This document shows positions 25,492 through 35,239 of a stretch of DNA of 64,000 nucleotides, in pieces (within the stretch, counting starts at the first letter, position 1; each line of letters starts with the position of its first letter). The translations under genes and the position numbers were made by a program. The notes under the pieces were generated by a model. That model ran no database searches, was not told the origin of the DNA, and saw only the letters and a program-made list of their open reading frames with translations. The stretch lies in assembly GCA_018700055.1 (NCBI GenBank), contig JABISL010000005.1, forward strand, positions 78,707 through 142,706, in the 5' to 3' direction. Origin of the DNA: a bacterium. Lineage in GTDB: Bacteria > Margulisbacteria > Marinamargulisbacteria > UBA817 > JABISL01.

Positions 25492-26807
25492 TCCGCCAAG
25501 CGCTGAAGCCCATCATTCATAGATCCACAGTGCTTAGCATAGGCATCTTCAACAGACATTCCATCTACCATGCTCTCTAAAACTGCTTTGCCATCAAAAT
25601 CGACATACGCCAACCGGGCCGAAAAATGAGCCGCTGAAACACCAAATGGCTCGCCATGCAATAACGCCACTCGAGCATCCTTCAACAGAAGCGCACATAA
25701 GTCCTTACTTGTTGTAATCCCTTTGGCCTCAAGTGCTTTGGCGTATGGTGAAAAATCTACCAGGTTATAAAAGCCTCCTTCGGCCTTAACTAACAATAAG
25801 CCCGCCTCTTGAAGGGTATCAAAAACAACCTGGCTCACGTGGTCCAAGAACGCCGCTCTCTGGCGGATATCAATCTGAACCGCTTTTGACGTGTACGCCG
25901 CAATTGAGGCTTCCTGTGAGGCACAAACCACTGACGAGTACATCTCACTCGCAATCCCCAAGTAAGATGTTTGTAGAGCCTTCAAATTATCCGGGATAAG
26001 CAGATACCCTAACCGATATCCACCCGCCCCTACTTCTTTGGCTATACCCGAAGACACAAGCGTCCCTTCTGGATAATGACTACTAATCGAAGGACACTCT
26101 CCAGAAAAACTCAATCCTGCATATATCTCATCACTTAATACAAGGACATCGTTTTTCCTACAAACATCAGCAATGTCACTCAATTCCTGATCCGTATAGA
26201 TCGCACCTGTGGGGTTCGAAGGAGAGTTCAAAACTAACAAAGCCGTTTCATCTTCTGTAACGTCTTTCAGACCTTCTACCAAATCAGCCGCTTTCAACTT
26301 CCACCCATTCGCATAACCTGTAGGCAAGGATGTAATAGACGCGCCATTCAATTTAGCTGCGGGTTGATACGATACCCATGACGCCTCTGGCAACAAAAGT
26401 CGCAAGTTGGCAATCGCACTAAACAACGCATATTGCGAGGTCTTAGACCCAGGCGCAACATACGCTTGATAAGGGTTTCTCGTCCCATCCTTACCTACAT
26501 AAAGTGTTGAAATACGATCCAGTAATGTTCCGGAATAAGCCCCCAATTCAAAACGAGACTCAAATAAGGCACATAATTCAGGCCTTCCTTTTACAGGATC
26601 ATAAGTTGATCGAAGTGCGTTATTTTGAAAACTTAAAATTACTTCTGCATGAGGCGGAAATGGGGATTGTCCAAACCCAAAGTGAGTGACATCCATCCCT
26701 TCAGCCCTCATCGCCTTAATGCGTTCATTAATAGCCAATGTATCGGAAGGATTAACTTTGGTAAATTTATCGTCGTTCACGAGGTCGCTCAATCCAAAAT
26801 TTGTCAT
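25470..26807 (-). CDS. PLP-dependent class I/II aminotransferase
   Basis: This 445-residue fold-type I aminotransferase shows the FGFGQSPFPPHAEV start, NSPSNPTGAIYTDQEL, LSDEIYAGLSF and the PLP lysine region SSGIAKEVGAGGYRLGYLL. The C-terminal small domain is present. AGGAG precedes the ATG. The substrate is not clear: the PLP-lysine region differs from the standard SLSKTF-type aspartate aminotransferase motif. It stands alone, converging with DUF1653. Confidence 0.88.
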   Translation of the reverse strand: MTNFGLSDLVNDDKFTKVNPSDTLAINERIKAMRAEGMDVTHFGFGQSPFPPHAEVILSFQNNALRSTYDPVKGRPELCALFESRFELGAYSGTLLDRISTLYVGKDGTRNPYQAYVAPGSKTSQYALFSAIANLRLLLPEASWVSYQPAAKLNGASITSLPTGYANGWKLKAADLVEGLKDVTEDETALLVLNSPSNPTGAIYTDQELSDIADVCRKNDVLVLSDEIYAGLSFSGECPSISSHYPEGTLVSSGIAKEVGAGGYRLGYLLIPDNLKALQTSYLGIASEMYSSVVCASQEASIAAYTSKAVQIDIRQRAAFLDHVSQVVFDTLQEAGLLLVKAEGGFYNLVDFSPYAKALEAKGITTSKDLCALLLKDARVALLHGEPFGVSAAHFSARLAYVDFDGKAVLESMVDGMSVEDAYAKHCGSMNDGLQRLADYFKDLS

Positions 26808-26868
26808 ATTTAACTCCTGTTAAGTTACTTTTCGAAACCATGTCAGACACTTTATGCCACCCATTATA

Positions 26869-27279
26869 TCAAGTATCAAAACGAACATCGCCATCATAAT
26901 AAAACCAAGTACCGCCCCGATTAACAAACTGACTTTTTTCCTGCAGCTTTCCAGCAACCCCATTATCTAGATACGAAGCGACAAAAACCACTTCTCCTGT
27001 ATCCGACTGAGTCGATGTAGATATGATTTGAAGACCAACCCATTCAATAGACGCCGCCCAGACTTTGAGATCATCATAATTAAACCCTTCCAAAGCCAGC
27101 CCAGTCATTGTCGCTTGAATATAATCAATATCCACCTTTGCAAACGCAGTATACCTAGACCGCATTAGTTGTTCAGGGGTTAGAGGAGTAGCTATTTTCA
27201 TTAGAAAAGGCCCACAACAGGACTGATATATCTGCCCACTCTGACAAGGGCATTCCTTTTGAATCTTTTTTGAATTCAT
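26869..27279 (-). CDS. YchJ family protein with SEC-C zinc motif
   Basis: This 136-residue protein has the N-terminal SEC-C zinc motif CPCQSG...CCGP and the following YchJ domain (PEQLMRSRYTAFAKVDIDYI, then the NTF2-like fold ending in WFYYDGD). Function is unknown; the zinc motif suggests nucleic-acid or protein binding. It is divergent from tex with 40 nt between the starts. Confidence 0.88.
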   Translation of the reverse strand: MNSKKIQKECPCQSGQIYQSCCGPFLMKIATPLTPEQLMRSRYTAFAKVDIDYIQATMTGLALEGFNYDDLKVWAASIEWVGLQIISTSTQSDTGEVVFVASYLDNGVAGKLQEKSQFVNRGGTWFYYDGDVRFDT

Positions 27280-27307
27280 TAAGCTGTAAGTTTAACACTA
27301 TCTAATT

Positions 27308-27313
27308 TAGTAT
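27308..27313 (+). promoter_or_regulatory. -10 element for tex, 6 nt before its ATG
   Basis: TAGTAT with only six bases before the start codon and no Shine-Dalgarno; predicts a leaderless mRNA. Confidence 0.45.
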
Positions 27314-27319
27314 TAAGCA

Positions 27320-29470
27320 ATGATCCATCCTCATATAACCACGTACATATCTGCTGACTGCGACATCCCAACCGGCCCAGTAACCGCCACACTCGCCCTT
27401 TTTGATGACGGCGCCACACTTCCCTTCATTGCACGATACAGAAAAGAGAAAACGGGTGGCCTCACCGAAACACAAATAAGAACCATCCAAACCCGTTATG
27501 ACTATTATGTAAGCCTATTTGCACGCCAAGAGACCATCCTCAAGAGCATTCAAGATCAAGGTAAACTCAACTCAGACCTAGAATCTCAAATCAAAAGAAC
27601 GACGGACAAACAACATCTTGAGGATCTCTATCTCCCTTACAAAGTTAAACGCAAAACCAAAGCCGACTTGGCAAAAGACCAAGGCCTTGGCCCACTTGCT
27701 GAAATCATTCTTAAACAAACAGCGGTTGGCTCTGTCAGAGACATTACCGCACCTTTTATTCACCCAGAAACAGATATCGCCACTCAAGAAGATGCCCTAT
27801 CAGGGGCACGCATCATAATTGCCCAAACCATCGCAGACACTTCTAACTTCCGCACTCATCTTCGCGACAAAATGACACAGTCTGGCGTTTTAGAAACAAA
27901 AGTCACCAGCAAGTTCAAGGAAACACGTACCAAGTTCGACATGTATTACCAATTTTCAGAACCACTAAGAACAGCGGCGAGTCATCGATTATTAGCCATT
28001 CGTCGGGGCGAAAAAGAAAACGTCCTCAATTGGAAAATAAAGTTAGAAGAGCATACCACTCTGGGTTATCTAGAAAAAAAACTGATTAAGACCACTCAAT
28101 TCCGCTTAACTGACCAACTAAAAACGGCTATAAAAGATGCTTATACCAGACTCATTCATCCTTCTATACAAACCGAATGCTTTAATCTCAAATGCGAAAC
28201 GGCCGAAGGCGACTCCATCCGAGTATTCTCAGACAACCTCCACAACTTATTAATGGCCGCTCCGGCAGGCGAAAAGGTCATCATGGGAATCGACCCCGGA
28301 TTTCGAACAGGTTGCAAAATCGCCATTGTGAATCGAACAGGACTATATCAAGACACCGCCACTATTTTTCCAGTGCCCCCTATGCTCAAACTTGAAGCCG
28401 CTGAAAAAACGGTCCTCCACATGATCAAACAGTACAATGTCTCCCTTATTGCCATCGGAAATGGCACCGGATCCAAGGAAACGATGCAGTTCATCAAACA
28501 AGTCATCAAAACCAACACTCTGGATGTAATCCCTGTCATTGTGAATGAATCCGGAGCTTCCGTATATTCGGCCTCCGAAACAGCTGTTGAAGAGTACCCC
28601 GACTTGGATGTGACCGTCAGAGGCGCCATTAGCATTGCTCACCGCTTACAAGATCCACTAGCCGAACTCGTCAAAATAGACCCGAAGGCCATAGGCGTCG
28701 GACAGTACCAACATGACGTAAACCAAACCCAATTAAAAGCAGCCCTAACCTTTACAACCGAAACCGCGGTAAATGCCATTGGGGTAGATCTCAACACCGC
28801 ATCTAAGGCATTACTAACCTATATTGCAGGAATTGGCCCCACTATCGCAAAAAACATTGTCGCCTACCGGTCTCAAAACGGCGCTTTTTCTAGCCGAAAA
28901 ACCCTTTTAAAGGTTCCCAAACTAGGCCCCAAAGCTTATGAGCAATGTATAGGGTTTTTAAGAATCAAAAAGGCAAAGAACCCCTTGGATAATACATCGA
29001 TTCACCCCGAGGCCTATACTATCGTTCAACAAATGGCTGATGATATGAAAATTAAACTGGATCACCTCATTGGCAACCCCGAGTCGGTTAATCAACTCCC
29101 TTTGGAGGATTATGTAACAGACACAATTGGCCTCCCAACATTAAAAGACATCCAATCTGAACTATTAAAGCCCGGTGTGGATCCCCGAGACGAGTTTACC
29201 TATGCCAAATTTGATGATGCTATTGATGAGATTGAAGATCTAAAGGAAGGAATGACATTAAACGGAGTTGTAACTAATGTCACAAACTTTGGTGCATTTG
29301 TTGATATTGGCGTCCACCAAGATGGACTCATTCATATTTCCAAACTGAGTAATGCCTTTATCAAAAACCCTCAGGATGTCATTTCAGTTGGCGAACCCGT
29401 ATCTGTCACAGTCATCCAAGTAGATCTCAAGCTAAAACGGATTCAATTAGCACGGGTTCTAAAAGACTAG
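27320..29470 (+). CDS. tex: Tex-family transcription accessory RNA-binding protein
   Basis: This 716-residue protein has the full Tex layout: N-terminal helical domain, YqgF-like RNase H fold (GIDPGFRTGCKIAIV), a helix-hairpin-helix pair (LTYIAGIGPTIAKNIVAYR; LKVPKLGPKAYEQCIGFLRI) and a C-terminal S1 domain (GMTLNGVVTNVTNFGAFVDI). Tex binds RNA and single-stranded DNA and affects transcription and stress tolerance. It ends 4 nt before the convergent uup gene. Confidence 0.95.
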   Translation: MIHPHITTYISADCDIPTGPVTATLALFDDGATLPFIARYRKEKTGGLTETQIRTIQTRYDYYVSLFARQETILKSIQDQGKLNSDLESQIKRTTDKQHLEDLYLPYKVKRKTKADLAKDQGLGPLAEIILKQTAVGSVRDITAPFIHPETDIATQEDALSGARIIIAQTIADTSNFRTHLRDKMTQSGVLETKVTSKFKETRTKFDMYYQFSEPLRTAASHRLLAIRRGEKENVLNWKIKLEEHTTLGYLEKKLIKTTQFRLTDQLKTAIKDAYTRLIHPSIQTECFNLKCETAEGDSIRVFSDNLHNLLMAAPAGEKVIMGIDPGFRTGCKIAIVNRTGLYQDTATIFPVPPMLKLEAAEKTVLHMIKQYNVSLIAIGNGTGSKETMQFIKQVIKTNTLDVIPVIVNESGASVYSASETAVEEYPDLDVTVRGAISIAHRLQDPLAELVKIDPKAIGVGQYQHDVNQTQLKAALTFTTETAVNAIGVDLNTASKALLTYIAGIGPTIAKNIVAYRSQNGAFSSRKTLLKVPKLGPKAYEQCIGFLRIKKAKNPLDNTSIHPEAYTIVQQMADDMKIKLDHLIGNPESVNQLPLEDYVTDTIGLPTLKDIQSELLKPGVDPRDEFTYAKFDDAIDEIEDLKEGMTLNGVVTNVTNFGAFVDIGVHQDGLIHISKLSNAFIKNPQDVISVGEPVSVTVIQVDLKLKRIQLARVLKD

Positions 29471-29474
29471 CCTC

Positions 29475-31349
29475 TTACTCTTTTTCTACTAACGCTTCCC
29501 ATCGAGTCATCGACTTGGCCAGTTGATCATCGATCTCCTTAATCTGCCTTCCAGCATCTTCAAAGTTAGCGTCATTGCTAGACGGATTCGTAAACACTTT
29601 CGCCAAACTTGCTTTCTCAGACTCGAAGCCTTCCATCTCTTTTTCAAGACGGGACATCTCTTCTTTTTCCCGATTACTAAGCTTTCCATTAGCCTGTTTA
29701 GGTGGCGTGGACACCGTTTCTTTCACGGAGCTAGTCTTCTTTTTAAGCGACTCAATTACCTTCATCGTATCAATATAGTCAGTGTAGTTCCCCTGAAACC
29801 GGTCAATCTGACCATGGATACTAAACACCAGTAAGTTATCTACCACACGGTCCATAAAGTACCGATCATGGGAGATAATAATGACGCATCCTGTAAAGTT
29901 TAATAAGAAGTCCTCGAGAACCGATAACGTCTGAATGTCCAAATCATTGGTAGGCTCATCGAATAATAAAAAATTGGGATTGGATAACAACAAACAAACC
30001 AAATGAAGCCTACGTCGTTCTCCCCCTGACAATTTTCCGATTAACGTTTTCAACATACTGCTCGGAAACAAGAATCGTTCGAGTAGCTTCGATGCAGACA
30101 ACTTAGTCCCATCATGGGCAATAAACTGCGTCCCTATCTCACTAACATGTTCAAAAATCGAGATCTCTGGGTCAAAGTCTTTGCTGTGTTGATCAAAATA
30201 CCCAAAAACTGTATTAACCCCAGGGTCTACTTCTCCCGAATCCGGCGTTAACTTGTCCATAATCAAATTTAAAAAAGTCGACTTTCCAGCACCATTTGGC
30301 CCCAATATACCGATCTTCTCCCCTTTTTCAAACACATGAGAAAAATCGCTGACTACCAATTTGTCTCCAAAGGATTTGGTTACATTCTTGAGCTCCAAAA
30401 TCTTTTTTCCCATGCGTCGTTCAGTAACATTCAGCGACAAAGCCTCACTTACATCCAATCCTTTTCGATCCATCATGGTAGAAATTCGATCCTTTCTGGC
30501 CTTTTGCTTAGTCGAGCGGGCCTTAGGCCCTCTTTTTAGCCACTCCAACTCCACCCGAAGCACCGACTGAACACGACTTTCTTGCTTTTCTTGTGCCGCA
30601 TAACGTTGAGCACGTTGTTCTAAATAGGTCTGGTAATTACCTTCATAAACAAACACTTCTTGCTGATCGATCTCAATAATTTTCGTACAAACATTATCCA
30701 AAAAGTATCGATCATGTGTCACCATCACAATCGCAGAGTTTTGTTTTTTTAGCATACCTTCAAGCCACTCAATCGTATTTATATCCAAATGATTGGTTGG
30801 CTCATCCAAAACCAACACCTCAGTTTCATCAAAAAACAATTGCGCTAATGCGATCTTCTTCCGCATCCCACCCGATAGATCCTTCATTTTCTGATTGAGA
30901 TCATCGATATGTAACTCACGTAAGATGGAATTAACCCGATCTTCGTATTCCCACAGATTCAAATGATCCATTTTTTCGGAGGCCGCCGTAAACGCCTTCT
31001 CAATTTCATCCGACTGGTCCAAGTTATAACGCTGCACTTGATCATGATAATCTTTGATCGCCAAAGATGCGGTTGTAGGGGAGCGGTATAGATGTTCCAA
31101 AATACTATGCTCCGGATCCATCTCTGGATTTTGGTCCAATGACGTAAGTCTCAAGCCTGTTCGAACCGAAATATTATCATTAGGGGTCTCAACAGACTTA
31201 GCCAATATCGATAACAACGTGGTCTTCCCACATCCATTCGGTCCTACGACCGCAATCTTATCCTTTTCATTAACGCTAAAGGTAGCGTCTTCGAACAAAG
31301 TCTTAATGACTTGAACACAGGTTAATTGGTTAACAGAGAGTAAGGACAT
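29475..31349 (-). CDS. uup: ABC-F ATPase Uup
   Basis: This is a two-ATPase-domain ABC-F protein of about 624 residues. Walker A motifs are GPNGCGKTT and GPNGAGKST; signatures are LSGGMRKK and LSGGERRR. The linker carries WLKRGPKARSTKQKARKDR, typical of Uup, and the C-terminal coiled coil (about 60 residues) is the Uup DNA/ribosome-binding tail. Uup acts on ribosomes and branched DNA. The ATG at 31349 is preferred over the longer frame because TATAGT lies 6 nt upstream of it. Confidence 0.92.
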   Translation of the reverse strand: MSLLSVNQLTCVQVIKTLFEDATFSVNEKDKIAVVGPNGCGKTTLLSILAKSVETPNDNISVRTGLRLTSLDQNPEMDPEHSILEHLYRSPTTASLAIKDYHDQVQRYNLDQSDEIEKAFTAASEKMDHLNLWEYEDRVNSILRELHIDDLNQKMKDLSGGMRKKIALAQLFFDETEVLVLDEPTNHLDINTIEWLEGMLKKQNSAIVMVTHDRYFLDNVCTKIIEIDQQEVFVYEGNYQTYLEQRAQRYAAQEKQESRVQSVLRVELEWLKRGPKARSTKQKARKDRISTMMDRKGLDVSEALSLNVTERRMGKKILELKNVTKSFGDKLVVSDFSHVFEKGEKIGILGPNGAGKSTFLNLIMDKLTPDSGEVDPGVNTVFGYFDQHSKDFDPEISIFEHVSEIGTQFIAHDGTKLSASKLLERFLFPSSMLKTLIGKLSGGERRRLHLVCLLLSNPNFLLFDEPTNDLDIQTLSVLEDFLLNFTGCVIIISHDRYFMDRVVDNLLVFSIHGQIDRFQGNYTDYIDTMKVIESLKKKTSSVKETVSTPPKQANGKLSNREKEEMSRLEKEMEGFESEKASLAKVFTNPSSNDANFEDAGRQIKEIDDQLAKSMTRWEALVEKE

Positions 31350-31355
31350 CGCGGT

Positions 31356-31361
31356 ACTATA
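31356..31361 (-). promoter_or_regulatory. -10 element for uup, 6 nt before its ATG
   Basis: TATAGT on the minus strand, six bases (ACCGCG) from the ATG. Supports the shorter uup start and a leaderless transcript. Confidence 0.5.
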
Positions 31362-31384
31362 GCACAGCCTCACCCCGAATTGAT

Positions 31385-31954
31385 TTAATCGGCTTTCTTA
31401 AACCCAGCCACGATCCAAGAAACCCCAAATCCAAACACAAACAAAATCAATGGTGGCGCAAATAATAGTGCCAAACATATATATATATACTTTTGACGCG
31501 CTTCTCGATAATCCGTTCGCAACGCCCCAGACTCATAGGCCGTCATATCCGCCATAAAGGTCTTAAGGTTGATCACAGTCCCTGCAAGAGTAGGATCATT
31601 ATAAACAAGGTTCCCATCGGAACTTCTGGCAATAGATCTCAAAAAGGCATTAAAGTTCCGAGGAGTAGAACGCATGTATTTGCCTTTATCCCCGACTTTG
31701 TAATATTCAAACCCATTTTCTTCCTGAATATCAAAGCTCAGGCCCGTTTGTTTCGCGACGTACGCCATCCCATTCTCATTATCAAAGAAGTCTCTTCGCG
31801 TTAAAATCTCCATTGTCGTACGCACTTCTTTATCGTGGACCACACGATAGTTATAAATTTTGGTACGAAAAAAAACACCTAATCCAGCGCCTATTAACAG
31901 GTACACAACAAGGAGCAGGACAATAAGCCTGCTCCATCCACTTAATCTAGCCAT
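31385..31954 (-). CDS. Unknown membrane protein with two terminal helices
   Basis: This 189-residue protein has a membrane helix at each end (residues about 8-30 and 158-182) and a soluble middle, which should be periplasmic, with a DFFDNENGMAYVAKQTG segment. No family is recognised. AGGACT precedes the ATG. It starts 11 nt after the small Lys-rich gene, so the two form a minus-strand pair running toward uup. Confidence 0.7.
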   Translation of the reverse strand: MARLSGWSRLIVLLLVVYLLIGAGLGVFFRTKIYNYRVVHDKEVRTTMEILTRRDFFDNENGMAYVAKQTGLSFDIQEENGFEYYKVGDKGKYMRSTPRNFNAFLRSIARSSDGNLVYNDPTLAGTVINLKTFMADMTAYESGALRTDYREARQKYIYICLALLFAPPLILFVFGFGVSWIVAGFKKAD

Positions 31955-31965
31955 CTACTTGAGTC

Positions 31966-32073
31966 CTATTTGTTTTGTTTCTTTTCCATTTTAGCTTGCT
32001 TCTTTTCTTTGGCACTCATTAAAGGTTTCTTTTTCTCTGCGCGTCCTGGTTTCTCTTTTCCCATAGTACTCAT
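31966..32073 (-). CDS. Small lysine-rich protein, 35 residues
   Basis: A short ORF reads MSTMGKEKPGRAEKKKPLMS... and ends in a Lys/Gln-rich helix. GGAGG immediately precedes the ATG at 32073 and would serve either this ATG or, with better spacing, the second ATG at 32064. The composition (about 40 percent Lys) resembles small nucleic-acid- or ribosome-associated basic proteins found in many genomes, but no family is proven. A longer ORF in another frame here is its shadow. Confidence 0.6.
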   Translation of the reverse strand: MSTMGKEKPGRAEKKKPLMSAKEKKQAKMEKKQNK

Positions 32074-32205
32074 CCTCCAGTTTGAAATTCTCTATAATTG
32101 GAATTCTCTCTCTATAATACGACATAAATACGTATTTTAAACATTTCGTTTTAAGACAAGGCACATCCTGCGTAAGCACCGAAAGGCTGCTATAGTCATA
32201 GACAA

Positions 32206-33441
32206 ATGACAACTAACTCGCATCAAATCATCATCGTTGGCGGTGGCGCAGCAGGCTTTTTTTCAGCGATCCACAACAAAAAAAACAACCCTGACAGCAC
32301 TGTCATCATCATCGAAAAAAGCCCCGAGGTCTTGGCCAAGGTAAAAGTTTCCGGTGGTGGACGCTGCAATGTTACTCATGCCTGCTTCGACCCCAAAACA
32401 CTTTGCGACTTCTATCCACGGGGGCACAAGGAACTTCGAGGCCCCTTTCATTCATTCCAACCCCGAGATACCATGCAGTGGTTTGAGTCTCATGGGGTTC
32501 ACCTCAAGATTGAATCCGACAACCGAGTATTTCCGACATCTAACACCTCTCAATCCATTATTGACTGCTTAATGAGTACCGCCGCCGATTTAGGGGTCAA
32601 TTTATGGACAGACTGCCAAGTGACCCAGATCACCAAGTCCGATGACACATTTTCTGTATCGCTTACCAATGGGCAGGACCACATCTGCCAAAAACTAGTA
32701 CTCGCGACGGGAAGTAGCCGGCGAGGCCATACGTTCGCCATAAACCTAGGACATACTATTGAAACACCTATCCCTTCTTTATTTACATTTAAAGTCGATG
32801 ATACTGACCTCCACGAGAGAACAGGGCTCTCCGTAGAAAACACAATCACGTATCTATCAATCGACAAAAAAAGAAAACAAATCGGCCCGTTACTTGTCAC
32901 ACACTGGGGAATGAGCGGCCCTGGAATCATCAAACTTTCAGCATGGCATGCCAAAGCACTCCATCAAACCGATTATCAAGCGATGCTAACCGTAAATTGG
33001 CTCGCCAACTATGACACAGAGTCCATTCAAACTAGACTCCAGCAAACCCAGGATCAATCCCCCAAAAAACTATGTATCTCCCGCTCCCCCTTCCCAGAAA
33101 TCCCCCGTCGACTATGGGAATATTTAGTCTACAGAGCCGGTATTGCCGAGAACCAAACGTGGAACAACTTAAGCAATAAACATACAAACAAGCTCATTCA
33201 TGAACTCAGCCAAGGACAGTTTCAAATAGATGGCAAAACCACGTTCAAAGAAGAGTTTGTCACTTGCGGGGGCGTCACCCTAAGCGAAATCAACTTCAAA
33301 ACAATGGAAAGCAAAGTCTGTAAGGGACTCCATATCATCGGTGAGTTACTCGACATCGATGGTGTCACCGGCGGATTCAATTTCCAAAACACCTGGACTA
33401 CCGGGTATTTATCAGGACAAACTGCTACACTACCTCTATGA
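32206..33441 (+). CDS. HI0933/YhiN-family FAD-dependent oxidoreductase
   Basis: This 411-residue flavoprotein has the dinucleotide-binding GGGAAGFF motif at residue 12, the family hallmark KVKVSGGGRCNVTH, ATGSSRRGH and the C-terminal GEVTLSEIN-like/GVTGGFNFQ region for FAD binding. Family members reduce bile-acid intermediates in some gut bacteria (BaiN); elsewhere the substrate is unknown. TATAGT lies 9 nt before the ATG. Its stop overlaps the next gene by 4 nt. Confidence 0.9.
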   Translation: MTTNSHQIIIVGGGAAGFFSAIHNKKNNPDSTVIIIEKSPEVLAKVKVSGGGRCNVTHACFDPKTLCDFYPRGHKELRGPFHSFQPRDTMQWFESHGVHLKIESDNRVFPTSNTSQSIIDCLMSTAADLGVNLWTDCQVTQITKSDDTFSVSLTNGQDHICQKLVLATGSSRRGHTFAINLGHTIETPIPSLFTFKVDDTDLHERTGLSVENTITYLSIDKKRKQIGPLLVTHWGMSGPGIIKLSAWHAKALHQTDYQAMLTVNWLANYDTESIQTRLQQTQDQSPKKLCISRSPFPEIPRRLWEYLVYRAGIAENQTWNNLSNKHTNKLIHELSQGQFQIDGKTTFKEEFVTCGGVTLSEINFKTMESKVCKGLHIIGELLDIDGVTGGFNFQNTWTTGYLSGQTATLPL

Positions 33442-33647
33442 CTACTAAAGACAGCAATGGAAATGAACTAAACGACGGCGACTCCGTTCGAGTCATCAAA
33501 GACCTCAAGGTTAAGGGAAGTTCACTCACACTTAAACGCGGCACCCTCATCAAGAATATCCGAACAACCAACGATCCATCAGAAGTTGATTGCAAAATTG
33601 GAAAATCCCAAATCGTCCTTCGTTCAGAGTTCTTAAAGAAGGGTTAA
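33438..33647 (+). CDS. PhnA/YjdM C-terminal-domain protein
   Basis: This 69-residue protein matches the KOW-like C-terminal domain of YjdM/PhnA (DSNGNELNDGDSVRVIKDLKVKGSS, then CKIGKSQIVLRSEFLKKG). The usual N-terminal zinc ribbon is absent, so only half of the typical protein is encoded. The ATG overlaps the flavoprotein stop (ATGA). The function of the domain is unknown. Confidence 0.85.
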   Translation: MTTKDSNGNELNDGDSVRVIKDLKVKGSSLTLKRGTLIKNIRTTNDPSEVDCKIGKSQIVLRSEFLKKG

Positions 33648-33725
33648 AGCGCCCGCGATTGAGTGAGGACGAATTTAATCCAACCGAACGCGAAGTATCT
33701 TTGCCTAAGGTCAAAGAACTCCAAA
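33648..33725 (+). repeat. Structured post-stop repeat, copy A
   Basis: This aligns over about 78 nt with the sequence after the helicase gene at 42278. Shared blocks are GCGCC[C/T]GCG, GTGAGGA, CCGAACG and AAGTATCTT...ACTCCAAA. The 3' half can form a hairpin (CTTTG with CAAAG) in which bases change in pairs relative to the other copy. It begins right after a stop codon. Confidence 0.6.
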
Positions 33726-33735
33726 TACAATTAAA

Positions 33736-35136
33736 TTAACGAGAACCGTAACGCTTTTGTTGATTGGATCCACCTGAACGGTTTCCCCCACCATATCGCT
33801 TTCCACCAGATCTATTATTAGATCGTTGCGCCTTTTTAAACGGCGGAGGCGATTTCCCTACTTCACTTTCAGGTTCAAATCCGTCCATAATACGACGGTC
33901 AAGTGGACGGCTAATCAGCTTTTCAATATCAGCTAATTGTTTATATTCTTCATCACAAACTAATGATACGGCTCTACCAGTCGCGCCAGCTCTGCCTGTT
34001 CGGCCAATACGATGCACATAATCTTCAGGTACGTGCGGAAGGTCAAAGTTAACAACCTGTGGCAACTGGTCAATATCCAACCCTCTCGCCGCAATATCGG
34101 TTGCTACCAACACAGTCACACGACCAGCCTTAAACTCAGCCAAGGCTTTTGTTCTGGCACCCTGACTTTTATTCCCATGAATAGCCGCTGCGTTGATCTT
34201 TTGCTTTTCCAACAATTGAGCCAATTTATTTGCCCCATGTTTGGTTCGACAAAACACTAACACTTGTTTCCAATTATTATCTTGGATCAACTTAACTAAC
34301 AAGGATCCTTTTTTCTTCTTATCTACAGGACAAATCCACTGCTTAACTGTTTCGGCAGTAGAGTTCCGAGGCGTTACAGAAATCTCTACCGGGTTTCGCA
34401 CCAACCCTTTAGCTAGCTTGCGAATATCATTTGAAAAAGTAGCGGAAAATAAAAGGTTCTGACGTTTAGACGGAAGCATCGCTATTATTTTTTTAATGTC
34501 ATGAATAAACCCCATATCCAACATACGATCGGCTTCATCCAGAACAAGTATCTCTAAGTTAGGAAAAGCAACGCATCTTTGTCGCGCCAAATCCAATAGA
34601 CGTCCGGGAGTTGCCACCAATACATCTACGCCTTGCAGAAGACGACGTTTTTGAGGATTAATATTAACCCCACCAAACACTACTGCAGAACTAAGAGACA
34701 AATACTGCCCATAATTAGTTACACTCTCAAGAATCTGAGCGGCTAACTCTCTAGTCGGTGTAAGAATCAATACTCTAGCCTCTTTTGACCGGGCCTTAGG
34801 ACCATTAGCCAACTTCTCTAATATAGGAAGTGTGAACGCTGCCGTTTTACCAGTCCCCGTTTGAGCCGCAGCCATTACATCCTTACCTTCAAGAACAGCT
34901 GGAATGGCTTTTTCTTGAATGGGCGTCATTGTCTTATAACCTTCTTGCTCTACAGCGTCCAATATTCGACTGTTCAACCCCAATTGGGAGAATAGTGCCG
35001 TACGCTTAGCTGCAGGCGCTGAATCGCTTTCTGAGCGCGCTTCTAAGTTAGGGTTTAGATCATCTTGTGACATATTCTCTACAGGTTGATCTGCCGCAGT
35101 TTTCGCGAAGGAAGATTTTTTTTTCTTAAAAAACAT
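33736..35136 (-). CDS. rhlE: DEAD-box RNA helicase, RhlE type
   Basis: This helicase is about 466 residues. Core motifs: Q motif ([17 protein letters not shown]), [34 protein letters not shown], and the C-terminal ARGLDI and [11 protein letters not shown] Lys-rich N-terminus and a Gly/Arg/Asn-rich tail flank the core, typical of RhlE. It unwinds short RNA duplexes and is used in cold adaptation and ribosome assembly. The ATG at 35136 has AGGTAGG upstream. Confidence 0.92.
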   Translation of the reverse strand: MFFKKKKSSFAKTAADQPVENMSQDDLNPNLEARSESDSAPAAKRTALFSQLGLNSRILDAVEQEGYKTMTPIQEKAIPAVLEGKDVMAAAQTGTGKTAAFTLPILEKLANGPKARSKEARVLILTPTRELAAQILESVTNYGQYLSLSSAVVFGGVNINPQKRRLLQGVDVLVATPGRLLDLARQRCVAFPNLEILVLDEADRMLDMGFIHDIKKIIAMLPSKRQNLLFSATFSNDIRKLAKGLVRNPVEISVTPRNSTAETVKQWICPVDKKKKGSLLVKLIQDNNWKQVLVFCRTKHGANKLAQLLEKQKINAAAIHGNKSQGARTKALAEFKAGRVTVLVATDIAARGLDIDQLPQVVNFDLPHVPEDYVHRIGRTGRAGATGRAVSLVCDEEYKQLADIEKLISRPLDRRIMDGFEPESEVGKSPPPFKKAQRSNNRSGGKRYGGGNRSGGSNQQKRYGSR

Positions 35137-35239
35137 AGTCACCTACCTTACTAGGCGAACTAGGGTTGAGCAAGCCACTCTTCAAATCCGTTCTCATATA
35201 CGATATCCTAGCCCGACAGCAATAGTATGGGAGCAACAA

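Noticed and set aside
31991..32212. 73-residue minus-strand ORF
   Set aside because: It overlaps the 35-residue Lys-rich ORF, which has a Shine-Dalgarno and the more natural composition; the longer ORF has none.
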